A stretch of DNA of 64,000 nt from a virus, in IMG/VR virus record IMGVR_UViG_3300035001_000008, positions 1-64,000 of that record; one strand, given 5' to 3'. Position 1 is the stretch's first letter, and each line of letters opens with the position of its first letter. Of the stretch, positions 19,501 through 26,856 are shown piece by piece. A model generated the notes under the pieces. The model was not told where the DNA came from and ran no database searches. It saw nothing but the letters and a program-made list of their open reading frames with translations. A program made the translations under genes and the position numbers.

Positions 19501-22490
19501 TTAGCCCGATTATTTATATTGCTTTCAGCGTTATCAAATTTATTAGAGTTCTTTTGAAAGCTAGCGTGTGCGTTATGTGCATCAATTTCAGCATCTTGCA
19601 CAGATACATCTTTAGTTAAATTGCCAATGTAAGATTCAAATAGTTTTTTGATATCTTCCATTGCATAGGCAACATCGTCGTCTAATGCATCATTAACATT
19701 AGGTAATTCGTCTATTTTAATTGAATCAAAGAAAGCATCTACATCGTCAATAGTGCCATCAATTAAATCTTTTTTAGCTTTATCTAATAACGTTTCAATT
19801 GATTCTGTAGACAGGCTAATATTGCCAGATTCTTCACTCGCAGAAGAAACAAGTTTGGCTAATTGTTGCTCTGATTGTTTTATAGCTTTTGTAATCTGAC
19901 CTTTACGGTTAGCTAGTTTATTACCTAAGTCAGAACCAAATTGAGCATCTTGGCCTAAGCTATCTGTTAACTCTTTAATCTCACCCTTAGCTTTATTACC
20001 TAATTCTTTAACATAAGCTAGCAGGTTATTGGCTTTATCAACATCGCCATCCTTAACAGCAGAGTTGATAGCTTTATACGTTTCCCAAAATGACTTGGCA
20101 ATGGTATCAGCTTTCTCTAACGATGCTGTTGGCCCCATACCAGCACTTATATTTAAGCCTTTACCCTGAGTAGCAGCCTTAACTTTGGCTACGCTACTAC
20201 CAGCGCTAGCGGTACTGTAGGGTACTGATTCACCTTTATCGTTAACTGCCATTTTCATGGTATTAGCAGCAACTTTAGGAATTGCTTCAACTAATACCGC
20301 TTCTTTTTCCTGATTAGTTAGTGATAGTGGCTTACCATTGGCCAAATCTTTGAATGTTTTTAATTCAACTAATACAGCTTTTTTAGCAGCCGCTAGGGTA
20401 CTAACTAAAGCCTCTTGAATCGCTTTAATATCTTCAACGGGTAAATCTTCTACATTAGCTAGGGCATCAAGCGCTTTGATAAAGTCTGAATTAATAGAAT
20501 CAAACTTACTAAGTACTTCCTGAGTAGCCGCCCCCATATCTACAGGAGAAGACGCTTTAATCTCAGTCATTAGCTTAAGCGCTTTTAACTGAGTAACTTT
20601 AAGGTCTTCTTGTAAGTTACCCCCACCTACACCCACAGACTCATCCAGACTGCGTAATGCTTGGGTTTTGGCTAGACGTTGTTGAATGGCTGGGGTTTGT
20701 CTATCTGCAAAGGTATAAGCATCGGCTTCAATCTCGCGGCGATAGGCACTATCCCCACCTCTACCACCCTTAGTAGACTTTTCAATTAATGAACCTAGCC
20801 GCTTAGCCTCATCATTATTAGGCTTAAGTGCTTTAACTGCAATTTGTTCACCTTCTACTCTGCCAAAATCAGCCTGTACGGCATGGCGTAATTCGTGAAC
20901 AAGGGTTTCTAGTTGCTTATTGGTTACTGTACCCTGATTAATCGCTTCCAATACTTCAGGGGCTACCTGAACGGTATTGTTGTCTCTTAAATACGCCGCA
21001 TTAGTCCCTTTAGGTAAATCAGCCGCAACTAGTCTAGGGATGTCATCAGTATTGATGTTAACACCTGAAGCCGAACCTACTTCATCGACTACATCTTTGT
21101 AGAATCTAGAAATTTGTCTAGCTTGCTTTGATTTATTATTACTAGCTTTTGAAACTGTTTTATTAGATGCCACCATACTTTGAGGTACATCTAGCAAAGC
21201 ATAGTTTTCAACGGCTGACGTATAGCGTTGCAGTTTCCTTTCCTGAACCGCTAGTTCATCATCAGCTAGTTTAATATCTTGAATGGCACCCTTAAACGTA
21301 TTAGCAACCATGTCTCTTACACGGTCAATTGAAGACGTATAAGATTCAATATCACTACTGATAATAGCGGCCTGAGTTTTTAGTACCGTTAATTTATCAG
21401 TATCGCCTAGCTGAGCAGCCCTTGCAATTTCTTTATTTACAGTGGATAAATCTCTTACCTTTGATTCAAGTGCTTTTGATAAATCTTCTAAACCTAGCTT
21501 TGATTCAAATTCAAATATTTTATCTTGTAGCGCAGCAGCTTTAGCTTTAATAACATTTTGCTGCTTTTCAATAGATGAGCCAAAGTCTTTAACAGCACCA
21601 ATATTATCTTTTACAAAGCCGTATTCTTTAGCTACTTGCTGCTTTGCAATATTGGCATCTGAATTGCTTTTAGCGGATTGTTTACCCCTTACAGCAGCAC
21701 CAGCACTAACAACATTAGTCTTACCTAAGACATCGCTGAAAAGCTTTTCAATCATTTGGGCATCTCTACCCAAAGAATCAAGTATCCCTGAAACGAGTTC
21801 TTTACCTAGTTCTTTACCAACTAAGTCAAAGCTACCCAGCACAAAAGATAACTCTCTCTCAATGCCTGCTGACAACCCCTTAGACAGGTCTTTACTGGCT
21901 TCCCTACCTACACCCTCTAATGCACCTCTACCGACTGCCTGAAAGGGAGAGGCTACAGCTTTAAGTACATTACCAATGGGGTTTGTTTTAGTAGACTTAG
22001 CAACTTCTTTGCCTAAGTTAATAAAGTGCTTCTCAGATGCTTTTGCAACTGCATCGCCAAACTTACCAAAGTTAGATGCATCAAACGCTACCTTAGTGGC
22101 AGGTTGGCTATTAGGATCTCTCCTAACATTCCCGCCATTAGTAACCGTTTGATTAACATTAACTTTAATATTATGAGACTTAGAGCTTAACCCTTTTAAC
22201 TTAGTTTCAAGTTTATCAACTTGAGTAGTATTTACTTTAACGGTTAAAGGGTTTGCATTAAAGTAACTTTGAACTTGCTTAAAGTGTTTTTGTTTTAAGT
22301 CAAGGTGTTTATTAAGTGAAGTTAGCTGACTTTCATCAACAATAGGTTTTAGATTTAAGTTAAGTTTAAGCGAATTTTCAATATCTTTTGCATAATTTAC
22401 AGCATCCTTTTTGAATGCTTCTAAATCTTTTAATGCCTGAGCAGGGCTAAGCCCAATCTCTAAGAGTAATTCGCCTAAACTTTCAGACAT
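13533..22490 (-). CDS. Tape measure protein with three enzyme-like domains
   Basis: 2985 residues. Coiled-coil-rich N-terminus; HELRH zinc-protease motif (H532, E533, H536) with a probable third ligand E588 in REIEADAY; TMP_3-type tape measure domain at about 1073-1260 (ALQQIMSKG, GQLGEVLPGAF); hydrophobic segments at about 1310-1365; M23-like beta domain with HAGED (H1913, D1917) but without the usual YAHL and first His of HxH; lysozyme-like domain around 2075-2200 with ESTLQNLNGGDRDSLGMFQQRP; long coiled coils; Gly-rich, hydrophobic C-terminus with TPGEYVLN. It sets tail length and probably enters the cell envelope at infection. It follows the two chaperone frames, the standard order. At about 1.5 A per residue the tail could approach 400 nm. 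Confidence 0.95.
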   Translation of the reverse strand: MSESLGELLLEIGLSPAQALKDLEAFKKDAVNYAKDIENSLKLNLNLKPIVDESQLTSLNKHLDLKQKHFKQVQSYFNANPLTVKVNTTQVDKLETKLKGLSSKSHNIKVNVNQTVTNGGNVRRDPNSQPATKVAFDASNFGKFGDAVAKASEKHFINLGKEVAKSTKTNPIGNVLKAVASPFQAVGRGALEGVGREASKDLSKGLSAGIERELSFVLGSFDLVGKELGKELVSGILDSLGRDAQMIEKLFSDVLGKTNVVSAGAAVRGKQSAKSNSDANIAKQQVAKEYGFVKDNIGAVKDFGSSIEKQQNVIKAKAAALQDKIFEFESKLGLEDLSKALESKVRDLSTVNKEIARAAQLGDTDKLTVLKTQAAIISSDIESYTSSIDRVRDMVANTFKGAIQDIKLADDELAVQERKLQRYTSAVENYALLDVPQSMVASNKTVSKASNNKSKQARQISRFYKDVVDEVGSASGVNINTDDIPRLVAADLPKGTNAAYLRDNNTVQVAPEVLEAINQGTVTNKQLETLVHELRHAVQADFGRVEGEQIAVKALKPNNDEAKRLGSLIEKSTKGGRGGDSAYRREIEADAYTFADRQTPAIQQRLAKTQALRSLDESVGVGGGNLQEDLKVTQLKALKLMTEIKASSPVDMGAATQEVLSKFDSINSDFIKALDALANVEDLPVEDIKAIQEALVSTLAAAKKAVLVELKTFKDLANGKPLSLTNQEKEAVLVEAIPKVAANTMKMAVNDKGESVPYSTASAGSSVAKVKAATQGKGLNISAGMGPTASLEKADTIAKSFWETYKAINSAVKDGDVDKANNLLAYVKELGNKAKGEIKELTDSLGQDAQFGSDLGNKLANRKGQITKAIKQSEQQLAKLVSSASEESGNISLSTESIETLLDKAKKDLIDGTIDDVDAFFDSIKIDELPNVNDALDDDVAYAMEDIKKLFESYIGNLTKDVSVQDAEIDAHNAHASFQKNSNKFDNAESNINNRANAAQAGVMKNLANEGESAETLISRVNRLLKSEGILGGEGMLKGIKEQALEVLRGFLGYTSLAFIGPMFLDFAAASTKAAVEMQKYRNVLKFVEGDAESANNKIEDIKNSSKELGVDFKQSVSGYVGLSAAAKGTSLEGQSTQEVFSAVQQASSVYQLNPEETQRAMLALQQIMSKGSVQAEELRGQLGEVLPGAFQISARAMGTTTSELNKLLELGQVTSSEFLPKFAQQLSAETDSGVAGAASSAQASINNFNTALLELQSNVGEGILPARQLGLKIAADAMEFAANNAALLSTAITTLAASVALKLGGAAFAAAQAMGILPATFAATRLAALAAAKAFGIFMLKTIALQAAVMAVAAVVQLFQDAGGEMGDVAESSTQKLDNFKASLEGVAEAGKNAADSLKDVKVDGVIGGLMDSPLGGLAGAKEKLYGFLEKSPVGGKFLSNAARGLTTNPIELARNIRAGQQQTDTTKAVDTTVDNSNQVLAASNDFLRGAGRAKLDEFKQVDAQIDMMQQKLRALKALNPEDVKGRAKLEEEINTRLEARKGLIGDITSTRQAVDDQLAAQKSALEALTVMRDSGAITQNTYAEAVAKITPQITKLEKEQQAWTDELDKSVTSLDRIGKSLRDVGAAFQDAVLSSQNADSVGRSAIARARMSGATDGQVTNLQGQLERQTLQAQLIAAQKAISDIQALLNTPELASAINSMGGSASLTSLGPNELATMAEDVGKDSPEMQKALEGLIQVKDFESQILDIQATIDESAAEAQNQLTELGKSITDYYKGIQESFTSTMLDVKASLAQAGFDNLKAELTNSISGITDDFLGSYFDVITSTLETIFEGIMDSLNSAKQVADINAQLAGVMQQGNDLFNQANNSATLGGGSSSSGGPVNNQLSQQYRNTLAAQKYGASRGGGSRSHAGEDFDISGPNANAVSFIGGRVTNVGNDPGGYGHYVDVFNEALGVVERIAEFATGLVQVGDTIAPGQAVGRGETQTGVIHYEIRNDANSQGQGGYGSRGTVDPIQYLNQRGINPFAAPDQVFANYKGRTNNQSNTQLTAGHHEGDGHDHGQRSSAPVQASSLTVKGVQATQEQIRLAQTIAETGRRLGATQRDIEGAIATAIQESTLQNLNGGDRDSLGMFQQRPSMEWGNRSQITNPEFAAESFFQGRGSNIGLLDVNDRSDIYRASHRVQRSAHPDAPRRWDAEAQAIAAAVMGGGGSTATGVPSAIMQPSVNTSGIKQGQNLALQGANAQIDAVQQSQAARDAIRTAQINLNTRKLEQQLLQDAWAEEDSQRGRDRELEDRTLALAPQTADTALAQDLIKLQREFEDSNRELYREMEDMSLSSENADAQIAAFNEAIKALIAQGANPAQIEAIRTQIGILETAQDTLEPELESRREYLAELEELHDKEKEQLIIAGEIAIEAERIAKLRSRVDFDRETSGPTIELLRRAGQQSQANQMQFNIEIDEIDLAKLEQLNALRKELLDGNITQEDYELRVSVIETDSNNRLQIQRQDAARTTNDQSMRDERAVFDSSSAVNDARMQRANTLGFSNAYATQGQARQQAQQAENLRFREQLQQIQNDATLSAESIKAMTDNATQLNGLNLDSINTEFSELTPIISSMQSSMTEMFTGILDGSKTVGEAFRGFISSMISSLASMVAQKLTAGMSENIFGGLFGSESDTAGDTGFALEGATPGDTLANAAQVSSQMFIEAGNQFAATIQQAALSFESSLNATGHSGMFGGLQAENFGSGAFSFLGGGGNKSGRGGLQVDTSNLNLSFESGARNLGQAIVQGSEKGGGFFSNLFGNIFGGGGGQGGGGLGGIIGSLFGGGGSGGGLGSIIGMVTGLLGFKDGGVVGQMGMVNTTIEDALRKEGSNSVLATLTPGEYVLNEKMQNVLNGVLAYQGQSIENVLGFKNGGVVPGAAVSTGVNLSQTATKTGPNISIPINIQSSGNTENDADFTRKLSDAIEKTTLQLIQREKRFNGQLYNG

Positions 22491-22497
22491 ATTTTAA

Positions 22498-22938
22498 CTA
22501 AAGTAAAGATTTAATGTCATCTAATTCCAATATATTGGCTACTACAATATCAGGTAGTTTATCGGCTTTATACAGTTTAACTAATATCTTAGCTGTACGT
22601 TCTGATAGCGTTCTAACCTTAGATACTTCATCAGGAAATGGTAGTAAAGCTTGAGGCTGAATCGCATCACCTTTACCACCACCTAATGATTTAAGACTGT
22701 TTAATATTGCTGTTAAACCTGTAGAGGATGTACGCGACAAAACGTTAGCATCCATCCTCTTAAGTTTCTCAATATTCTCAACACATTGAAAGATTAACCA
22801 CTCAGGCTGACTTCCAAAGTTTTCGGAGTTGAATCGGGTGTCTGAGATTCCGTAGTACTGGATTTTCCAGTAGAGTTCACCGTAGTCGAGACAGACTCGT
22901 TTTCTACTGTTTCGGAGTCCGTCAACAATGGATTGGAC
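22498..22938 (-). CDS. Tail assembly chaperone, T-like part made by -1 frameshift
   Basis: This frame is open from 22956 to the stop at 22498 and lies in the -1 frame relative to the upstream chaperone gene. An ATG at 22755 would give only 85 residues, but the open frame continues far upstream of it and the upstream translation looks protein-like (for example LDYGELYWKIQYY). In lambda the equivalent T domain is made only as a GT fusion and recruits the tape measure and tail tube proteins. Shifting at 22938 adds 146 residues to the first 280 of the G-like protein, a 426-residue fusion. The gene ends 7 nt before the tape measure start. Confidence 0.88.
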   Translation of the reverse strand, partial: VQSIVDGLRNSRKRVCLDYGELYWKIQYYGISDTRFNSENFGSQPEWLIFQCVENIEKLKRMDANVLSRTSSTGLTAILNSLKSLGGGKGDAIQPQALLPFPDEVSKVRTLSERTAKILVKLYKADKLPDIVVANILELDDIKSLL

Positions 22939-23777
22939 TTTCCCAAATCCATCTCTTCATCAAGTGCCCCTGCATCACCATCCGTTTTCATGCCGCGTTC
23001 TGACATGTAGAACTCATAGATTTCTTGAGCAACATCAATAGGTGCGTTAGGTAGCTCTGATTTAGTTAGTTCTAAAGACCAACCATCATATCCCGCAATG
23101 ACGACACCGTTAGAATCGAGAGCAAACCCAACAGTATTATGTTTAATACGGGTAGAGATTTCATCAGTTAGTTTAAGCGTAGTTGCATCACATTCAGCAT
23201 TAGCCGATAGGGTCACTACAACATCGCCAAACTGAGCTTTATCACCCTTAGCCATAGGGAATGCCAAAGGTTCAACGATAAGGGTATCAGCGCCCTCCCT
23301 AGCAGACTTAGACACGATAACCGGGTATAGCGCCCTACGGGCAATCATGCCTGTAGCAACGCTTTCTACAAGAGCACGGTCTTTATTCTTTTTAGCCATT
23401 GCCTTAAGCAATGCTTTATACCGTTCACGACCCATGTACTTAAACATGGCAAACTCTGACGATTCATCAGAAGCTACTACTTCAGCACCTTCATCAGTTT
23501 GAATCGTTTTAACTTTAATGCCAAAGAGTAGATTGTTAGCTTCTTTGTACTCTACTTTTTCCTTTTCCATGATGTCGCGTACAGTCTCTAGAATCAAAGT
23601 CTGAGATTCTAGTTGCTCATCTAGTTTCTTTTCGTCTTCATCGGTAAGTGCATCGTTTACCGTTGTATAGCCCAAAGACAACAGATACATAGTTGTCATA
23701 CCTGGTACAGGAATCGCCTTATACGCGATGTTGGTAGATGCCCGCTGTTTGAAGGGCTTAAAACCTTTGAACGCCAT
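22794..23777 (-). CDS. Tail assembly chaperone, G-like
   Basis: 327 residues. It occupies the slot between the major tail protein and the tape measure, where siphophages encode tail assembly chaperones, and carries the in-phase slippery site at codons 279-280. The first 250 residues look like a folded alpha/beta protein. The last 60, after the slippery site, are Ser/Thr/Glu-rich and low complexity, as expected if they are only the unshifted tail. Larger than lambda G (140 residues). Confidence 0.82.
   Translation of the reverse strand: MAFKGFKPFKQRASTNIAYKAIPVPGMTTMYLLSLGYTTVNDALTDEDEKKLDEQLESQTLILETVRDIMEKEKVEYKEANNLLFGIKVKTIQTDEGAEVVASDESSEFAMFKYMGRERYKALLKAMAKKNKDRALVESVATGMIARRALYPVIVSKSAREGADTLIVEPLAFPMAKGDKAQFGDVVVTLSANAECDATTLKLTDEISTRIKHNTVGFALDSNGVVIAGYDGWSLELTKSELPNAPIDVAQEIYEFYMSERGMKTDGDAGALDEEMDLGKSNPLLTDSETVENESVSTTVNSTGKSSTTESQTPDSTPKTLEVSLSG
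22890..22944 (-). promoter_or_regulatory. Programmed -1 ribosomal frameshift signal (GGGAAAG plus stem)
   Basis: GGGAAAG at 22944-22938 is read as TTG GGA AAG in the G-like frame, exactly the X-XXY-YYZ phase needed for -1 slippage, and is the same heptamer lambda uses. Fourteen nt downstream, GACGGACTC (22923-22915) can pair with GAGTCTGTC (22898-22890): nine base pairs with one G-U and a 16-nt loop. The -1 frame has no stop from here to 22498. Confidence 0.9.
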
Positions 23778-23850
23778 GTTTAATTAATCCCGTATAGGTG
23801 AAATAATCTACTGTTTAATTATAAACAATATTAAATGGTGGATATTTGAC

Positions 23851-24099
23851 CTAGAACACTGAGATAATCTCAAATTCTAGATCATCACGTTCACTCATGA
23901 AGACTGACCAAGTAGCAGAGTTTATTACTTCATCAGGCATCTGAACGTGATAAGTAGTATCACCCCATAGCAAGTTAAGTGTTGGAATGCCGCCCCTAAG
24001 GGCTGCTAGACCACAGTAAAGCTTTCCCTCTTTCTCAGTTACGTTAAATAAATTCCCTAGCATTCCTGTTTTATCAGAAAGCATATCGATGTGATTCAT
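23851..24099 (-). CDS. Hypothetical small protein between chaperone and major tail genes
   Basis: 82 residues, alpha/beta, not recognised. It lies in the tail operon on the minus strand, upstream of the chaperone gene and next to the inserted plus-strand nuclease gene. It could belong to the tail region or have travelled with the insertion. Confidence 0.5.
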   Translation of the reverse strand: MNHIDMLSDKTGMLGNLFNVTEKEGKLYCGLAALRGGIPTLNLLWGDTTYHVQMPDEVINSATWSVFMSERDDLEFEIISVF

Positions 24100-24168
24100 A
24101 TCACAGCCTGTTTGTTTAATCTTGTTTAATATTAGATGGTAGACAGGAATTAGATTTGAAGGTTTGAG

Positions 24169-25716
24169 ATGCCTAAAGGTAAAACAGATACAGCACTAGA
24201 TGTAAAAAGTTTTGTAGAAGGTAGTGGCTATTCGCTACTATCTGAGTACGTTGATAATAAAACTAAAATTAAAGTTGAATGCTGTAAAGGGCATCAGCGT
24301 GATACATTCTTTCAAAGTTTCAAAAAGAGTAAGGGTTGTGCACCTTGCACTAAAGGAGCACCCTCCCAATCAGAAGTAAAAGAATCTTTTGCCAGTGAAG
24401 ACTATCAGTTGATTGGTAGGTATGAAGCCAGTAATAAACCTCTGTCTGTCATTTGCAATAAGGGACACGCAAGCAACACTATTACATGGGGTAATTGGAA
24501 AAAAGGACATAAATGTGCAGTCTGTAAAGGTTTGCGGATAACGCACGATGATGTAAAAAAAGCTTTTGAAAAGAGAAGTTATACACTATTGTCGGAGTAC
24601 AAAGGAGCGCATAAAAAATTAGATTTTATATGCCCAAATGGTCATACCCATAAAATGGCTTGGACACATTTTCAACAAGGGAACGAATGTGCTAAATGTG
24701 TTGGGGGAATTAGGTTGACACTAGGTGAGGTAAAAACAGGGTTTTTATCCCAAGGGTATACGCCATTATTTGAGTCGTACACAAACGCTCAAACTTATTT
24801 AGATTACAAATGTGATAAGGGACACTATAATAAAATATTTTGGAATGCTTTTCAACAAGGACATAGATGCCCAGATTGTGCAGGGAATAAGCCCCTAACC
24901 ACTGATTATGTGCTAGAAGAATTTGCAAAAATCGGATACATATTACTATCCGAATATAAAAATAGCGATAAAAAGCTACGGTTTATTTGTGCAAATAACC
25001 ATATGCACACAACCGATTGGTCTAATTGGCTCTACGGGGTAAGATGCGGCATTTGCGCTGGTAGACATAAAACGACTGAATATGTTTCTATAGATTTTGA
25101 AAAAAGAGGCTATATTCTGTTATCTGAATATAAAAGAGAGTATCTACCTCTAAAAATGATATGCCCTAATAACCATCTACATTCAATTAGATGGGATTCT
25201 TGGGTACAAGGACATGGATGCGGCATTTGTGGTGGTAGGTATGTGGATACTCGGATAGCTAGAGAATCTTTTGAGGCAGAATCTTACAAGCTTGAATCCG
25301 AGTTTGAGCACTCTCAAAAACCCTTAAACTTTACATGCCCTAAAGGCCACAAAAACTCAATAACATGGATGGTATGGAATAGAGGCGGTAGATGCCAATC
25401 TTGTGCTGAACATGGGTTTAACCCAAACAAGCCAGGTATTTTATATTATTTAAGATTTGATATTTTACATGATTCGTACTATAAAATAGGCATAACCAAT
25501 AGATCTATAAAAGAAAGATTTGCCGCTGAACCGCTAGGATTTACGGTATTAAAACAAAGTTACTACGAAAAAGGAAATGATGCAAGAGTGGAGGAAACAA
25601 AAATAAAGAGGTTATATAAAAAGTATAGATATAAAGGAAGCTCTGTACTTCGCAGTGGAAATACAGAGCTTTTTGTAAAAGATATTTTAGAATTAGATTA
25701 TCCTAAAATTATCTAA
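24169..25716 (+). CDS. Zinc-repeat GIY-YIG-type homing nuclease, seven repeats
   Basis: 515 residues. Residues about 10-430 hold seven tandem units of 55-60 residues, each with C-x2/3-(G/N)H, a W-x-x-W/F segment and a closing C-x2-C (for example FICPNGH...CAKC), a zinc-ribbon or treble-clef pattern. Residues about 435-513 are a nuclease-like module with LYYLRF and YYKIGIT standing for GIY and YIG, then ERF, a Glu-bearing helix and GNTELFVKDIL, resembling the T5orf172/MUG113 branch. It is on the plus strand inside the minus-strand tail operon and ends 2 bp from the major tail gene stop. A homing role is inferred. Confidence 0.82.
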   Translation: MPKGKTDTALDVKSFVEGSGYSLLSEYVDNKTKIKVECCKGHQRDTFFQSFKKSKGCAPCTKGAPSQSEVKESFASEDYQLIGRYEASNKPLSVICNKGHASNTITWGNWKKGHKCAVCKGLRITHDDVKKAFEKRSYTLLSEYKGAHKKLDFICPNGHTHKMAWTHFQQGNECAKCVGGIRLTLGEVKTGFLSQGYTPLFESYTNAQTYLDYKCDKGHYNKIFWNAFQQGHRCPDCAGNKPLTTDYVLEEFAKIGYILLSEYKNSDKKLRFICANNHMHTTDWSNWLYGVRCGICAGRHKTTEYVSIDFEKRGYILLSEYKREYLPLKMICPNNHLHSIRWDSWVQGHGCGICGGRYVDTRIARESFEAESYKLESEFEHSQKPLNFTCPKGHKNSITWMVWNRGGRCQSCAEHGFNPNKPGILYYLRFDILHDSYYKIGITNRSIKERFAAEPLGFTVLKQSYYEKGNDARVEETKIKRLYKKYRYKGSSVLRSGNTELFVKDILELDYPKII

Positions 25717-25718
25717 TA

Positions 25719-26444
25719 CTAGGTAAAGGAATACGCAGGGATATACTCATAAGTGTCGCCTTGAACAGACAGTTCGAATGAGTACTTTTTAATCTCATTC
25801 ATATTACCAGGTCGGTTTAGGTTGCCAATTTTAGCAACACCACGATCCTCTGAACCATCAGGATAAGAAAGTAGGAAAAATACCTCGGATCCGAAGAATT
25901 GAGTAGTCTGGCCCGCGCGATAGACAATTTCTGTGAGCGCACGGTCACGAGGTCTTTCGATGCCACTCACACTGATCGTGCGGGCTGCTCTAATTTTCTC
26001 TACTTCCGTACCAGAACCCGATTCAGCAGAGGTGCTATCTACATCAGTATCACTCTGAGCAAAGCTATGGTCAGTGATACCGAACAGGGGGAGCATACCG
26101 GGGATGAAAGAAGCTGTTAGGTTAGCAGCCAAGGGGAAGATAATAGGAGCTACCGCAACTTCTACAGGCGTGCCACTTACGATAGAAGCTTCTTCAGTAA
26201 CAATAACCTGCACACGACGCTTATTAACGGTAAGGTCACTAAAGGTCAATGCTTGACCGGGTAGAAGCTCAATCGTGCCAGCGCTAGCATCAAGCTCTAG
26301 AGTAGTCGCACCGGCTAGGGCAGCAGTTTCTACAGTAAGCGTTACAGGGGTAACGGTACGGCTACCGGGGGGTAGTAGCTTGAGGTTAAGGAATACGTTC
26401 TTGAGCTGAATAGCTCCACTTGCAAAACTAGCCATATTAATCAA
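25719..26444 (-). CDS. Major tail (tube) protein
   Basis: 241 residues, largely beta with Ala/Thr/Val-rich strands, acidic in the middle and ending in a strand-rich domain with PAYSFT. The order tail terminator, this gene, chaperones, tape measure is the standard siphovirus order, and the size fits a tube subunit. An in-frame second Met at residue 4 (MASFASG) is an equally good start. Confidence 0.75.
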   Translation of the reverse strand: MINMASFASGAIQLKNVFLNLKLLPPGSRTVTPVTLTVETAALAGATTLELDASAGTIELLPGQALTFSDLTVNKRRVQVIVTEEASIVSGTPVEVAVAPIIFPLAANLTASFIPGMLPLFGITDHSFAQSDTDVDSTSAESGSGTEVEKIRAARTISVSGIERPRDRALTEIVYRAGQTTQFFGSEVFFLLSYPDGSEDRGVAKIGNLNRPGNMNEIKKYSFELSVQGDTYEYIPAYSFT

Positions 26445-26451
26445 TCTCCAG

Positions 26452-26856
26452 TTAATTTGTAATAAACACGGGTGAACAAATCCAGAAAACTATTTGTTCA
26501 TAGGATTCATCTGTAGCGGGGGAATGAATCGCCCTATCGACTACAAATTCAAGTTTCAAACGTCTTGATGCGGTTGAAAGTTTTACGGATGATCTATCAA
26601 AGTTAATTAACGTTGTTAGATAGTATTGGTCAGCGAATGCACCGCCTGAAACACGGGTATTCTTACCAATAGGTTCTCTTTGTATTGTAACCATTAAACC
26701 ATTTGCAGATTTGCGCCTGGTATCTTCAGGAGGTTCAACAGTTAAAGAAGGTTGACCATCGGAAAAAGTACCCAATAAATCACCAACCACAGCACGTACT
26801 CTATTAACAATGGCTGCTAATTGATAATCGTTAGCTTCTACTACTTGATTACTCAA
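26452..26856 (-). CDS. Probable tail terminator protein
   Basis: 134 residues, alpha/beta, in the slot directly before the major tail protein, where tail terminators (lambda gpU-like) lie. It overlaps its upstream neighbour by 8 nt and is 7 nt from the major tail gene start. The assignment is by gene order and size; no diagnostic motif. Confidence 0.6.
   Translation of the reverse strand: MSNQVVEANDYQLAAIVNRVRAVVGDLLGTFSDGQPSLTVEPPEDTRRKSANGLMVTIQREPIGKNTRVSGGAFADQYYLTTLINFDRSSVKLSTASRRLKLEFVVDRAIHSPATDESYEQIVFWICSPVFITN

Noticed and set aside
13834-21942. Several plus-strand open frames of 60-166 codons inside the tape measure gene
   Set aside because: All lie antisense to a continuous 2985-codon protein with recognisable domains; they have low-complexity composition and no start signals.
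22498-22755. Independent 85-residue gene starting at the ATG at 22755
   Set aside because: The same frame stays open and protein-like up to the slippery heptamer at 22938; a fusion made by frameshift explains it better, although internal initiation cannot be excluded.
24169-25430. Repeated DNA pattern in the zinc-repeat gene as a CRISPR-like array
   Set aside because: The periodicity is at the protein level (C-x-x-x-H ... C-x-x-C) inside one frame; there are no identical DNA repeats with unique spacers. No CRISPR array was seen anywhere in the window.
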